A DNA stretch of 64,000 nt from an uncultured Prochlorococcus sp. (GCA_902573045.1 CACGIB010000003.1:1-64000); one strand, 5' to 3'; shown: positions 50,101 through 57,101, counted from the stretch's first letter. Numbers and translations: made by a program. The notes: generated by a model from the letters alone, not told the origin.

Positions 50101-50812
50101 TGCAAATCCAAATTTCGATCTATCAAGAAAAGTTAATGAATTCCAATATTCAAATGAATCGAAAAATAAATCTCAGCAACGTTCTAGATATCTTAAAGAA
50201 AAAAAATGGCCACAACTCACATATACTGCGATAGAGGGTGAAGCTATTAATAAATTAATTAAGGGAAAATTACTAACTGCGGATAATGCAACTTCAACAG
50301 CAATTCAAAAAGAATCTTCACCAAAAGTGATTCACATTGCTACGCATGCAGAATTTCTAGGTATTGAGGAAGAAATAGAAAATCCATTATTGAAAAGTTA
50401 TATAGTTTTAGCAGGAGCAAATGAACCTGAAATAAATGAAGGTGATGATGGATACTTAACAGCCCTAGAAATCACAAAGTTAGATTGGAGTAGCACAGAA
50501 TTAGTAGTTATTTCTGCTTGTGAATCTGGCAAAGGGGAAATTCAAAATGGTGAAGGAATATATGGTCTTAAAAGAGCAATAGCAGTTGCTGGAGCAAAAT
50601 CAAGTTTGCTTTCATTATGGAAAGTAGATGATAGAGCAACTTCTATCTTTATGGAGAGCTTTTATAAAAAACTTCTAAAAGGATATGGGAGAGCTGATGC
50701 TTTAGCTGCAGTTCAAGATGAATTTAAAAATGGGGAAATCAAAGGATACCAACACCCTTACTATTGGGCAGCATTTCAATTGAATGGAGATTGGAGACCA
50801 ATAAATTGGTGA
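47102..50812 (+). CDS. Secreted TPR-CHAT (caspase-like) protein
   Basis: A 1236-residue protein. Residues 1-27 are a signal peptide (cut near INA/ES). Then come many tetratricopeptide repeats (about 30-720), a coiled-coil part (about 770-840) and a C-terminal CHAT peptidase domain. The catalytic pair is His1082 in IHIATHAEF and Cys1140 in VISACESGKG; the domain ends YYWAAFQLNGDW as in other CHAT proteins. CHAT proteases cleave partner proteins in signalling or cell death, and TPR-CHAT proteins are common in cyanobacteria. The N-terminal TPR part contains a recent 210-base duplication. It is co-transcribed with the metallopeptidase. Confidence 0.9.
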   Translation: MHLKQIFLALFFCISLLNPISIRVINAESFESHLNNGRGKLLDNDFQGALKEFNKVIEIDPQNWRAYHNRGLSKLSLRDMKGALEDFTKAIELNQNPWAQSYFERGNIYQIQKKHKEAIDDFSKSIELELFDAWAAFHNRGLSKLSLRDMKGALEDFTKAIELNQNPWAQSFYKRAYIYETLKAYKKAINDYSQSIELGIVGQDKELSYFFRGFSKYMLNDYKGAIDDYTKVIETNPNNIEAFNNRGLAEEKLGNIENAKLNYKLALEIDPKYKFSVINLRALSLTDKNNEISLWIEEIKKAELQKNYKKVIDIYSKIIEFEEKTEEITSFPYSAIAHNYWKMGDYKKAILFQKKAIKIEESITGKDSKEMAERLEALSYFYYKGQYFVDKETFNKVLEIKKNIVRIRDLTESENSLKRASAYQNLAALYTEKGEFYESIRLRKIAIKNAYSLYKNPNLEESWFEPIPIYIAFLHSQIANDYHSIGNHNKGKENDIKALDIRKQFLDFDEGRLAESYADVSTAYYYLGDLKASRENLDKALKILNLNKQENKFEIKSIERISDFLYAIDNNLNKNKTKFKLKKTAVFDENISDSDPEAIFKLSLNASSLMMAKDYKEAIQYFEKAKNLLEEKRGKNNFQMVMLLNNLGSAYLLAGDLDNAEINLKESYEILKNFYNDARLSQEIIGIYNNLAYTYLKKNSLIKAQQFFRESIDSSILFVKEQAQFLPEEKRQNFSNYSFINSYAGIFSLIDILPDGNKLALKYRINRHGLLEDIEKYQSRISNLDIKNKSQFKELENLNNELSDMTNTKKKRLEIKQKKLSLEEKLYSKIPSLKTKIVELEEIQKALPKDSLLIEFQKFRPFNEEFNNNKDYFDEAKYIALIFNEFGEVFYKDLGSAEVIEKKIYQALNSTEEGDTDAQDLFKEVGNHIIKPLKEIINKSDTLFISPDAVLNLLPFAALSSHNSEELLGEAFDIRILTTGRELLDINKKIDKNFKKSLVIANPNFDLSRKVNEFQYSNESKNKSQQRSRYLKEKKWPQLTYTAIEGEAINKLIKGKLLTADNATSTAIQKESSPKVIHIATHAEFLGIEEEIENPLLKSYIVLAGANEPEINEGDDGYLTALEITKLDWSSTELVVISACESGKGEIQNGEGIYGLKRAIAVAGAKSSLLSLWKVDDRATSIFMESFYKKLLKGYGRADALAAVQDEFKNGEIKGYQHPYYWAAFQLNGDWRPINW
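47303..47405 (+). repeat. Internal direct repeat, copy 1, in the TPR-CHAT gene
   Basis: 103 bases that recur 210 bases later with a single mismatch (T at 47308 against C at 47518). They encode HNRGLSKLSLRDMKGALEDF and following residues. Confidence 0.95.
47513..47615 (+). repeat. Internal direct repeat, copy 2, in the TPR-CHAT gene
   Basis: Second copy of the 103-base repeat. The 210-base period equals 70 codons, about two TPR units, so the duplication added whole repeats and kept the frame. Confidence 0.95.
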
Positions 50813-50813
50813 T

Positions 50814-50845
50814 TTGGAATCATATAAAAATTTGAGAATTATACA
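50814..50845 (+). promoter_or_regulatory. Island promoter element 2 (ECF-like)
   Basis: TTGGAATCA (50814-50822), 13 bases, then GAATTATACA, about 40 bases before the ATG of the DnaB-like gene. It would drive the DnaB-like / sigma-like / DUF1822-like operon, implying autoregulation if that sigma recognises it. Confidence 0.65.
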
Positions 50846-50883
50846 TATTTGCAATAAGCAAAATGATCAACAATTAAAAAAAA

Positions 50884-51777
50884 ATGAAAAAAGAAAACTC
50901 AATCAATGTTAATAAATCTAAAATAAATGGATTATTAAATGAAATATTTGAAGAAATTGAATCAAGATCACTTGGCAATTCAGAAGCTGGGAAAGCCATG
51001 AATTTTTATGATTTAGACGCGATGACTCAAGGACTATCTCCAGGGAACCTTTATATTATTGGAGGACGTCCAGCAATGGGTAAGACCTCTTTTGTACTGA
51101 ATATCGCAAAAAATATAGGCCAATTTCATAATTTACCAGTATGTTTTTTCTCTCTGGAGACAAGCAAAAAAATGCTTTCTTATAGATTACTTTCAATGGA
51201 CACTGGCATAGAATCTGGTCGACTAAGAACAGGAAGATTAACTCAGGATGAATGGCCAATCTTAGGAGAAGCAATAAATTTGTATAGTGAGAACCCAATA
51301 TATCTAATTGATAAATCAACGATACAAGTTTCAGAAATTTACCAATTTTGTGAGGAGGTAAAAAATAATCATAAAAAAAATCTTGGTGTAATAGTTATTG
51401 ATTTTCTTCAACTATTACAAGATAGGACTTTAGAAAAAGATATTTCTAGAGAAGATGAGCTCTCAAAAATCCTGAACGATTTAAAAAATTTATCTATAAA
51501 TCTTGAAGTTCCAGTAATAATTACATCTCAATTAAAAAGAGAATTAGAAACAAGAATAAATAAAAGGCCTATGCTCAGTGATATTAGGGACTCAGAAGTA
51601 ATTGAAAATAAAGCTGATTTGATAGCTTTTATTTATAGGGATGAATACTATAACCCTGAAACTGAGGATAGAGGTATAACAGAAATCATTTTTACCAAAC
51701 AAAGTAATGGGCCAGTTGGTACGGTTAAATTATTATTTGAACCACAATATACAAGATTTAGAAATCTTGCAATTTAG
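50884..51777 (+). CDS. DnaB-like helicase C-terminal ATPase domain protein
   Basis: A 297-residue RecA-fold ATPase matching the C-terminal domain of replicative helicase DnaB: Walker A GRPAMGKT at 61-68, Walker B VIVIDFLQLL, the SQLKRELETR motif, PMLSDIRDSEVIENKADLIAFIYRDEYY and the arginine-finger end. Only about 50 residues precede the domain, so the primase-binding N-terminal domain of true DnaB is absent. It is likely a paralogue with another job, or from a phage/plasmid. The sigma-like gene follows after 31 bases. Confidence 0.85.
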   Translation: MKKENSINVNKSKINGLLNEIFEEIESRSLGNSEAGKAMNFYDLDAMTQGLSPGNLYIIGGRPAMGKTSFVLNIAKNIGQFHNLPVCFFSLETSKKMLSYRLLSMDTGIESGRLRTGRLTQDEWPILGEAINLYSENPIYLIDKSTIQVSEIYQFCEEVKNNHKKNLGVIVIDFLQLLQDRTLEKDISREDELSKILNDLKNLSINLEVPVIITSQLKRELETRINKRPMLSDIRDSEVIENKADLIAFIYRDEYYNPETEDRGITEIIFTKQSNGPVGTVKLLFEPQYTRFRNLAI

Positions 51778-51808
51778 ATTAAAATATTATTAGTAGTTTA
51801 ATCTCGTT

Positions 51809-53116
51809 TTGTCAAAGGATTACTGCAACTTATATTTCCTTGATTCTTTTTCCTCGAAAGTGAAGAGAAGGGAATTAGCTTTTGATCCAAATTTTGAGAA
51901 AGAACATGAACTTTTTGCAAAAGAATATTCTGATACTTTTGATAAGGAACTTTTAACAATCACTAAAAAAGAACCGGATTCAAAAGATCCGCTTCTAGCA
52001 CTCAGGTGTAGAGTTAGCTTTCCAATTTATGAAAAAATTAATTTGATATATAAACAGTTCTCAAATGGATATGAGATTAAGTTAAATGAAATGTTGATAA
52101 TCTTGCTTGATGATAGTGGAGAAAATTTTCTTCGCCTGCCTTCAGAAGCAGAAAATCCAAGAAAGTTTCTAAAAAAAGTTTTCTGTTGGAATACAGTAAA
52201 GAATATGCAAGAAAGAAATTTTATAAAGCCATTCAGTGCTGAAATAATTTCAGAATTCAATCCTAAATTATCGAATTTATCTACATGGACTAAAAATAAA
52301 GTTCAGGGAAATTACGAACTTAAATCTTACTTAAAAAGTTGTGGACTGCTCTTAATTAGTCCTTGGGCATTAATTGCAGATAGTTCAAAAACCAGAATAA
52401 TTAATGCATGGAATAGATGCGGAGAGGGTGAATTAAAATTAAAAGAAGTTGAGAAGATATATGACTCATATATAAAAATTTATAAAAAAGAAAAAGAGGA
52501 TTATAAAAATCGAACAGGGAAAATATCAGGATGGTATCCAAATGAAAATTTCCTACTTTCTTTAGATCCACCCCAAGAAAACATTAAAAATTTGCTTCTT
52601 ATAGATAAGGCCTTAAGACAATATATTGCTGGTACTGATAATGCGCGAAATTTTGAGAATAATGAAGAATCTCAGTTAGAAAGTTTTCAGGAGAATGATG
52701 ATGAATTTTCAGGTAAAGAGATTGCAAAAAAAGTAAATCAAATATTAAAAATTTCTTCAAAAAAAACAATTAAGAGTCTTATTGAAAACGATAAAAAGAA
52801 ATGGGAAAAGGATATTGCAAGAAAAAATGCATGGGAATTATATGGAGAGGGTTATAGTCAAAGAGATATAGCAAGCAGATGCGATCATAAACAGGCATGG
52901 GTTAGCAAGTTAATTCCTGAAAAGAAAATTTCAGAAGAAATTGCTCAGGATACTGCATTTGAACTTTTAAAAATTAATGATTTTTCATCATTAAAAAATG
53001 ATCCCGATGGAATTGAAAGATTTGTAGATGGATTAAAGAATCATTTATTAAATCCGGAACTACAAGAAGAGGGATCTATTCTCAGGAAAATCATTAAGGA
53101 GGAAATAAATAAATGA
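51809..53116 (+). CDS. Divergent sigma-factor-like protein (ECF / cyanobacterial CHAT-linked type)
   Basis: A 435-residue protein from a TTG start. Part of it (FNPKLSNLSTWTKNKVQGNYELKSYL ... WALIADSSKTRIINAWNRCG, about residues 150-210) resembles, from memory, the sigma-70-like proteins of other cyanobacteria next to CHAT and DUF1822 genes (SLKTYAGMAF..., WALLRKVSKKRLVEALQNAG). The C-terminal helix-turn-helix is AWELYGEGYSQRDIASRCDHKQAWVSKLI (about 341-369), like sigma region 4. It is much longer and more divergent than ECF sigmas, so the call is an inference. Its TGA overlaps the next ATG, which has a strong GGAGG site. Confidence 0.5.
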   Translation: MSKDYCNLYFLDSFSSKVKRRELAFDPNFEKEHELFAKEYSDTFDKELLTITKKEPDSKDPLLALRCRVSFPIYEKINLIYKQFSNGYEIKLNEMLIILLDDSGENFLRLPSEAENPRKFLKKVFCWNTVKNMQERNFIKPFSAEIISEFNPKLSNLSTWTKNKVQGNYELKSYLKSCGLLLISPWALIADSSKTRIINAWNRCGEGELKLKEVEKIYDSYIKIYKKEKEDYKNRTGKISGWYPNENFLLSLDPPQENIKNLLLIDKALRQYIAGTDNARNFENNEESQLESFQENDDEFSGKEIAKKVNQILKISSKKTIKSLIENDKKKWEKDIARKNAWELYGEGYSQRDIASRCDHKQAWVSKLIPEKKISEEIAQDTAFELLKINDFSSLKNDPDGIERFVDGLKNHLLNPELQEEGSILRKIIKEEINK

Positions 53117-54306
53117 ATCAATCAAATATGAATAATATTCCACAGGCGCTTCCAATCCCCGAGGACTCAATATATTTAGATCAAGAATTAAAACTTTCTA
53201 ATAGAGAGTTAATCATAAAAGGTTTACAAAAAGTTCTTAAAGAAAAAAAATTAGATTTACCTCTGGGACCAGCATTAGATTTAAATAATCCAGAACGATC
53301 GATTATTCTTAATAAATTTGATATACAGATCGTATCAACAGGAATGATTTCCGAGGAAATATCTATTCCATTGAAAAACTCAAGAATTGAGAAAAAAGGT
53401 CCACAATTGTTTTTAGCAGTACAAGTTGAAGAGGAATTAAATATCGTTCATTTTAAGGGAGTTTTAAAGAGTGACGAATTTATGAAATTAATAAAGAACA
53501 AAAAAATAAATAATAATGAAATAACTCTTTTAAAAGATGATTTCAAAGGTGGCATTGATAGGCTATTTAGATTTGTGAGACTTTTAAGTTCTGATTCCAT
53601 TGAGCGAACTTTTATAGAAAAAGAATCACCTTTAATTAATTTAAATGAAATCAAAAACAGATTAAAAGTTTCCAGTTCCGTTATTACTGGTGCTGTGGTA
53701 GTTGCATTATTTGGTCCTCAAATATTTAGGCCAAAGTTGATTGGAGGCATAGCAACATTGTCCCCTGTATCTTATGAAGTCACTTCATTTACTAGAAGCT
53801 TTACAAGCCAAAAAAATAAAGTATGCCTTCTTACTCCTCTTGCCAAAACAAATGCAAATGATCAACTTGAATCATTAATAAATATTGATAAACCAGTAAT
53901 TTATCCATTGAAACCTCTTAATGAAATCAAAATTTCTGAAAATAGAAATGTTGTTTGGAGTAAGACAGCATCATCAAAAAATAAAATTGAAGGACCAATA
54001 AATTGGCCTATTAAAGAAATTAATAAAGATAATAATTATCAGATATCAATGAGGCCATCAGGATCTGGAATGGGATCTAATATAATCATAAATCTAAAAA
54101 TAGATGATAAAAAAACCTTCTTAAAAACTAGTGATATAGAAAATAAACTAGGCAAATCAAAAAGATCCTGGATTAAGTTTATAGATAAAAATTTAGAGAA
54201 TAATAGGAATACCTCTCTTTCTATACTTTTATCAGATAAGGCACCAGATTCTAAAGTAATAGATAAAGCCAGAAAGGAAATTATTGAGGAAATAAAATGT
54301 GAATAA
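53113..54306 (+). CDS. DUF1822-like protein, possible sigma partner
   Basis: A 397-residue protein with an N-terminal soluble region (KGPQLFLAVQVEEELNIVHFKGV, about residues 96-118, like the DUF1822 'VAVQ...EA.LLGF' strand), one hydrophobic segment about 187-204 and a C-terminal basic part that could sit on the other side of a membrane. In other cyanobacteria DUF1822 follows a sigma-like gene and lies near CHAT genes (memory). Coupled by ATGA overlap to the sigma-like gene, it may act as its anti-sigma or sensor; this is a guess. Confidence 0.45.
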   Translation: MNQSNMNNIPQALPIPEDSIYLDQELKLSNRELIIKGLQKVLKEKKLDLPLGPALDLNNPERSIILNKFDIQIVSTGMISEEISIPLKNSRIEKKGPQLFLAVQVEEELNIVHFKGVLKSDEFMKLIKNKKINNNEITLLKDDFKGGIDRLFRFVRLLSSDSIERTFIEKESPLINLNEIKNRLKVSSSVITGAVVVALFGPQIFRPKLIGGIATLSPVSYEVTSFTRSFTSQKNKVCLLTPLAKTNANDQLESLINIDKPVIYPLKPLNEIKISENRNVVWSKTASSKNKIEGPINWPIKEINKDNNYQISMRPSGSGMGSNIIINLKIDDKKTFLKTSDIENKLGKSKRSWIKFIDKNLENNRNTSLSILLSDKAPDSKVIDKARKEIIEEIKCE

Positions 54307-54314
54307 ATTTTAAT

Positions 54315-54347
54315 TTGGAATCAAAGACCACAAAAGAGAACTAAAAG
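54315..54347 (+). promoter_or_regulatory. Island promoter element 3 (ECF-like)
   Basis: TTGGAATCA (54315-54323), 14 bases, then GAACTAAAAG, 29 bases before the ATG of the secreted TPR gene. The spacer is one base longer than in the other five. Confidence 0.65.
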
Positions 54348-54376
54348 AAAACGATTCAAATAAAGCATACAAAATC

Positions 54377-55309
54377 ATGAAAAAACAACTGCTTATTATC
54401 GCTGCAAGTTTATCTTTAATTCCAGTAGGTAATTTATTTGCTCAACAGAATCAAACTTTTATCAAAAATGCTGAAACTGTTATTGCTAAAAATATCAGCC
54501 ACAAAAACCATAATGAATCTCTTATGGAAAGTGGAGATAAGAAATATTCCTCAAAAGACTATAGAGGAGCCATAACTGATTATTCAAAAATTCTTTTAAA
54601 TAATCCAAATGATTATTATGCACTTTTTCAAAGAGCTCTTTCAAAAAGCTATCTGAATGATCATGAGGGTGCGATTCAGGACTATACAAGAGCCATTCAA
54701 ATAGATTCTGAAAAAGCTTCGGCTTTTTATAATCGTGGGTTATCTAAAGACAAATTAAAAGATTACTACGGTGCCATATCTGATTTCAACAAAGCGATTG
54801 AAATTGATGATCAGCATCAGAAAGCCTTCATTAATAGAGGCTATGCAAAATCTGACATTGGTGACCATAAAGGAGCGATTAAAGATTTAACTTCTGCCAT
54901 TGACATTAATCCAGAAGATGCATATGCATACAGTGCTAGGGGATATGTAAAAGAAAGAGCGGGGGATTTTTATGCAGCTATATCAGATTATTCAAAAGCA
55001 ATAAAAATTGATCCGGAAGATGATTATTCATTTTCAGGAAGAGCATATTCAAAAGGTCAGATAGGAGATAATAATGGGGCAATAAATGATTTTACAAAAG
55101 CCATTGAAATTAATTCTGATGATGGATTTGCATTCTTTGGCAGAGCATTCTATAACAATCTCGCAGGAAATTATAATCAGGCTTGCGAGGACTGGATAAA
55201 GGCTTCTGATCTTGGATATAAGAGTGCAAATAAAAAAGCCAATGAATGCAGTAATGCTGAAAATGTTAAAGAGAGCATAAATAGTCTTTTATCAACACAA
55301 AACTACTGA
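54377..55309 (+). CDS. Secreted TPR-repeat protein
   Basis: A 310-residue protein with a signal peptide (MKKQLLIIAASLSLIPVGNLFA, cut about 22) and six or seven TPR units of the form YxAxxDYxKAIxIDPxDAxAYxxRGxxK from residue about 50 to 280. It probably scaffolds proteins outside the membrane. It resembles the TPR part of the CHAT protein and shares its type of promoter, so it could interact with that system. It is followed by a terminator. Confidence 0.85.
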   Translation: MKKQLLIIAASLSLIPVGNLFAQQNQTFIKNAETVIAKNISHKNHNESLMESGDKKYSSKDYRGAITDYSKILLNNPNDYYALFQRALSKSYLNDHEGAIQDYTRAIQIDSEKASAFYNRGLSKDKLKDYYGAISDFNKAIEIDDQHQKAFINRGYAKSDIGDHKGAIKDLTSAIDINPEDAYAYSARGYVKERAGDFYAAISDYSKAIKIDPEDDYSFSGRAYSKGQIGDNNGAINDFTKAIEINSDDGFAFFGRAFYNNLAGNYNQACEDWIKASDLGYKSANKKANECSNAENVKESINSLLSTQNY

Positions 55310-55345
55310 AAAAATACAAATTAGTTTAACACCTTAAAAATTAAT

Positions 55346-55388
55346 AGAGGAATCCATATTTTTGGATTCCTTTCTCTTTGTTTTTTTA
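55346..55388 (+). terminator. Terminator after the secreted TPR gene
   Basis: AGGAATCCA (55348-55356) pairs with TGGATTCCT (55363-55371), followed by TTCTCTTTGTTTTTTT. Confidence 0.85.
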
Positions 55389-55428
55389 TTTGAAATTGAA
55401 GATCAGATAAAAAATAAAAAAATAAAAA

Positions 55429-55460
55429 ATGGAATCAATTTTTTTAATCAGAACTAAAAG
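55429..55460 (+). promoter_or_regulatory. Island promoter element 4 (ECF-like)
   Basis: ATGGAATCA, 13 bases, GAACTAAAAG, 40 bases before the ATG at 55500. Confidence 0.65.
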
Positions 55461-55461
55461 A

Positions 55462-55499
55462 ATATGTAACGGGGAACGACCCCACAATCATTAAAAAAA
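55462..55499 (+). promoter_or_regulatory. Leader stem-loop shared with the 56,174 gene
   Basis: ATATGTAAC, then stem GGGG (55471-55474) / CCCC (55480-55483) with loop AACGA, then ACAATCATTAAAAA up to the ATG. The same layout with a different stem sequence precedes 56174. The transcript start should lie near its 5' end. Confidence 0.55.
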
Positions 55500-55925
55500 A
55501 TGGATTTTAAACTTCATCAATTATCTGGTTCAAACCTAACAAGCATCTTTAATAATGCATACATTGAAGCAGAAACCGTAAAAGATACTGAATTCTGCGC
55601 AATAAATGGCGAAAGGAATATGCTTTTAATTGCATATAGCGAGCATAATATCCTCCAGTATCAAAACTGGGTTTACTTTAGTAAAGATTTTACCGAAGAA
55701 GATGCTAATCGTTTTGCAAAAGAAATTAATAAGAAAATGATTATGCTTAAAGCTTATGTTTCAAATACAGAAGATGGAGAAATATGCCTAGCTATTAAAT
55801 ATAATCATGTAATTCTTGAACATGAATCAATAAGTGGAAAGACATTGGTTAAATTAACAAGGATGGTTGAAAGACATCTTCTCATCACAAATCAAATTTA
55901 TGATGAGATAATTGTAAAAAGATAA
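55500..55925 (+). CDS. Small soluble protein, possibly YbjN-like fold
   Basis: A 141-residue protein without signal peptide. ANRFAKEINKKMIMLKAYVSNTEDGEICLAIKYNHVILEHESISGKTLVKLTRMVERHLL recalls the YbjN / type III chaperone-like fold when broken into its helix-strand-strand-helix order, but identity is too low to be sure. It has its own promoter element and leader and is followed by a structured RNA and terminator. Confidence 0.65.
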   Translation: MDFKLHQLSGSNLTSIFNNAYIEAETVKDTEFCAINGERNMLLIAYSEHNILQYQNWVYFSKDFTEEDANRFAKEINKKMIMLKAYVSNTEDGEICLAIKYNHVILEHESISGKTLVKLTRMVERHLLITNQIYDEIIVKR

Positions 55926-55939
55926 AAATTAATTAAAAC

Positions 55940-56073
55940 TTTGTCGGGGAGCCTGAAACTTTCTTAAGTTGAAAGTTATAAAATACTCAAAAGAGGAAGA
56001 CAAGGCGTCTGATTGTGACGATCCATTCCCCGACAAACAAAGCATCTCCTTTTAATAAAGGAGATTTTTTTTT
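55940..56073 (+). ncRNA. Candidate structured RNA with intrinsic terminator
   Basis: A perfect 11-bp helix closes a roughly 98-nt element: TTTGTCGGGGA (55940-55950) with TCCCCGACAAA (56027-56037). Inside, AACTTTC pairs with GAAAGTT (about 55957-55976) and GACAAGGCGTC folds with GACG (about 55999-56020), giving a multi-branch shape. A strong terminator follows 6 bases later. It could be a 3'-UTR-derived small RNA of the 55500 gene or an independent one. I recognise no known family. Confidence 0.55.
56044..56073 (+). terminator. Terminator after the structured RNA
   Basis: ATCTCCTTT (56044-56052) pairs perfectly with AAAGGAGAT (56057-56065), followed by eight T. Confidence 0.92.
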
Positions 56074-56102
56074 GCACAACTATATTTATAAATCTGGAGG
56101 TT

Positions 56103-56134
56103 TTGGAATCACTAAAGAAAAAGGGAACTAAAGA
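56103..56134 (+). promoter_or_regulatory. Island promoter element 5 (ECF-like)
   Basis: TTGGAATCA (56103-56111), 13 bases, GAACTAAAGA, 40 bases before the ATG at 56174. It is the closest match to element 4. Confidence 0.65.
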
Positions 56135-56135
56135 T

Positions 56136-56173
56136 ATATGTAACGAGGAAGACTCGACAATTATTTAAAAATC
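56136..56173 (+). promoter_or_regulatory. Leader stem-loop shared with the 55,500 gene
   Basis: ATATGTAAC, stem CGAG (56144-56147) / CTCG (56153-56156), loop GAAGA, then ACAATTATTTAAAAA to the ATG. Compared with the other leader the stem pairs changed on both sides while pairing was kept. Confidence 0.55.
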
Positions 56174-56995
56174 ATGGAAAACAAAAATAAAAAAAATATT
56201 CCTGATACATTTGATTTAACGCAATTAGACAAAAACACTTTTGGCTTAGAGACACATGATGAATTTTTTACAATCCAGGAAATTTCCTACATAGCTGATG
56301 TTGACATAAAATCTTTAGTAGAAGTAATACCAAAACTAAATCTAAAAATTGATAGTCTTTACAGTAAAAAAGATATTTTTAAAATAATTGATTCCCTCTC
56401 TGAAAAAAAAGTTCCAGTTAATAAAAATAAAGTAGAAAAAGATACTGAAAACAATCAAAAAACAAATGAAGCTATTCAGTTAAGAAAATCTGCAAAAGTA
56501 GAATATTTTATAGATGATGATTCTTTTTCACATGAAGAGATCGCAGCATTAGCTGGTAAAAGTAAAGAAGATGTAAGGGAGGCAATCTATAAACTTAAAT
56601 TTAATTACAGTTACTCTTTTAATAAAAAGGAAAGTTTATTAATTATCGACTATTTAGCAGATCCAAATAAATATGAGAATAATAAAGCAAGTTTTATTGA
56701 AAGAAGCAAAAAAGTTTCCAAAGGTGAGTGGGTCTTAATAATTGGAGGAACAGCTCTTATCGCTGGGGGATTAGTCTGGTATTTCACAAGAAATAAACGT
56801 GCAGCTAATATTGCTGCAGGAATGGCCACAAACTATACAAATAGTTGGAGATACAGCAGCAGTAATCCTTCTAGGTCATATAGCGGTTATAAATATGTGC
56901 GTCCTTATAGTCCTGGAGGTTCTGGCACTGTTTATACAGGGCCAAGGGGTGGTCGCTACACAATAGGAAGTACTGGTAGAAAAAAATATTTTTAG
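56174..56995 (+). CDS. Membrane-anchored protein with two helix-turn-helix-like repeats and a GPRGGRY tail
   Basis: A 273-residue protein. Two similar segments (FTIQEISYIADVDIKSLVEVI about 38-58, and FSHEEIAALAGKSKEDVREAI about 117-137) look like paired winged- or MerR-like helices. A transmembrane helix (LIIGGTALIAGGLVWYF, about 192-208) follows, then a Ser/Tyr-rich region and the tail TGPRGGRYTIGSTGRKKYF. The tail resembles the short PBCV basic-adaptor motif (GPRGGRY...GKKxY). It has promoter element 5. The function is unknown. Confidence 0.7.
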   Translation: MENKNKKNIPDTFDLTQLDKNTFGLETHDEFFTIQEISYIADVDIKSLVEVIPKLNLKIDSLYSKKDIFKIIDSLSEKKVPVNKNKVEKDTENNQKTNEAIQLRKSAKVEYFIDDDSFSHEEIAALAGKSKEDVREAIYKLKFNYSYSFNKKESLLIIDYLADPNKYENNKASFIERSKKVSKGEWVLIIGGTALIAGGLVWYFTRNKRAANIAAGMATNYTNSWRYSSSNPSRSYSGYKYVRPYSPGGSGTVYTGPRGGRYTIGSTGRKKYF

Positions 56996-57004
56996 AAATA
57001 TGAT

Positions 57005-57036
57005 TTGGAATCATTTTAAAAAAGCAGAACAAATAG
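57005..57036 (+). promoter_or_regulatory. Island promoter element 6 (ECF-like)
   Basis: TTGGAATCA (57005-57013), 13 bases, GAACAAATAG. The first downstream start codon is at 57102, about 66 bases on. Confidence 0.6.
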
Positions 57037-57101
57037 AAAATGTAGATCAGGTGGATGGGTAAAATGGTTCGGAAAGATAAAATTTTTAAAAGAATTTTTA
57101 A

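Noticed and set aside
55346..55371. GGAATCC at 55349 as another promoter element
   Set aside because: It is one arm of the terminator after the secreted TPR gene.
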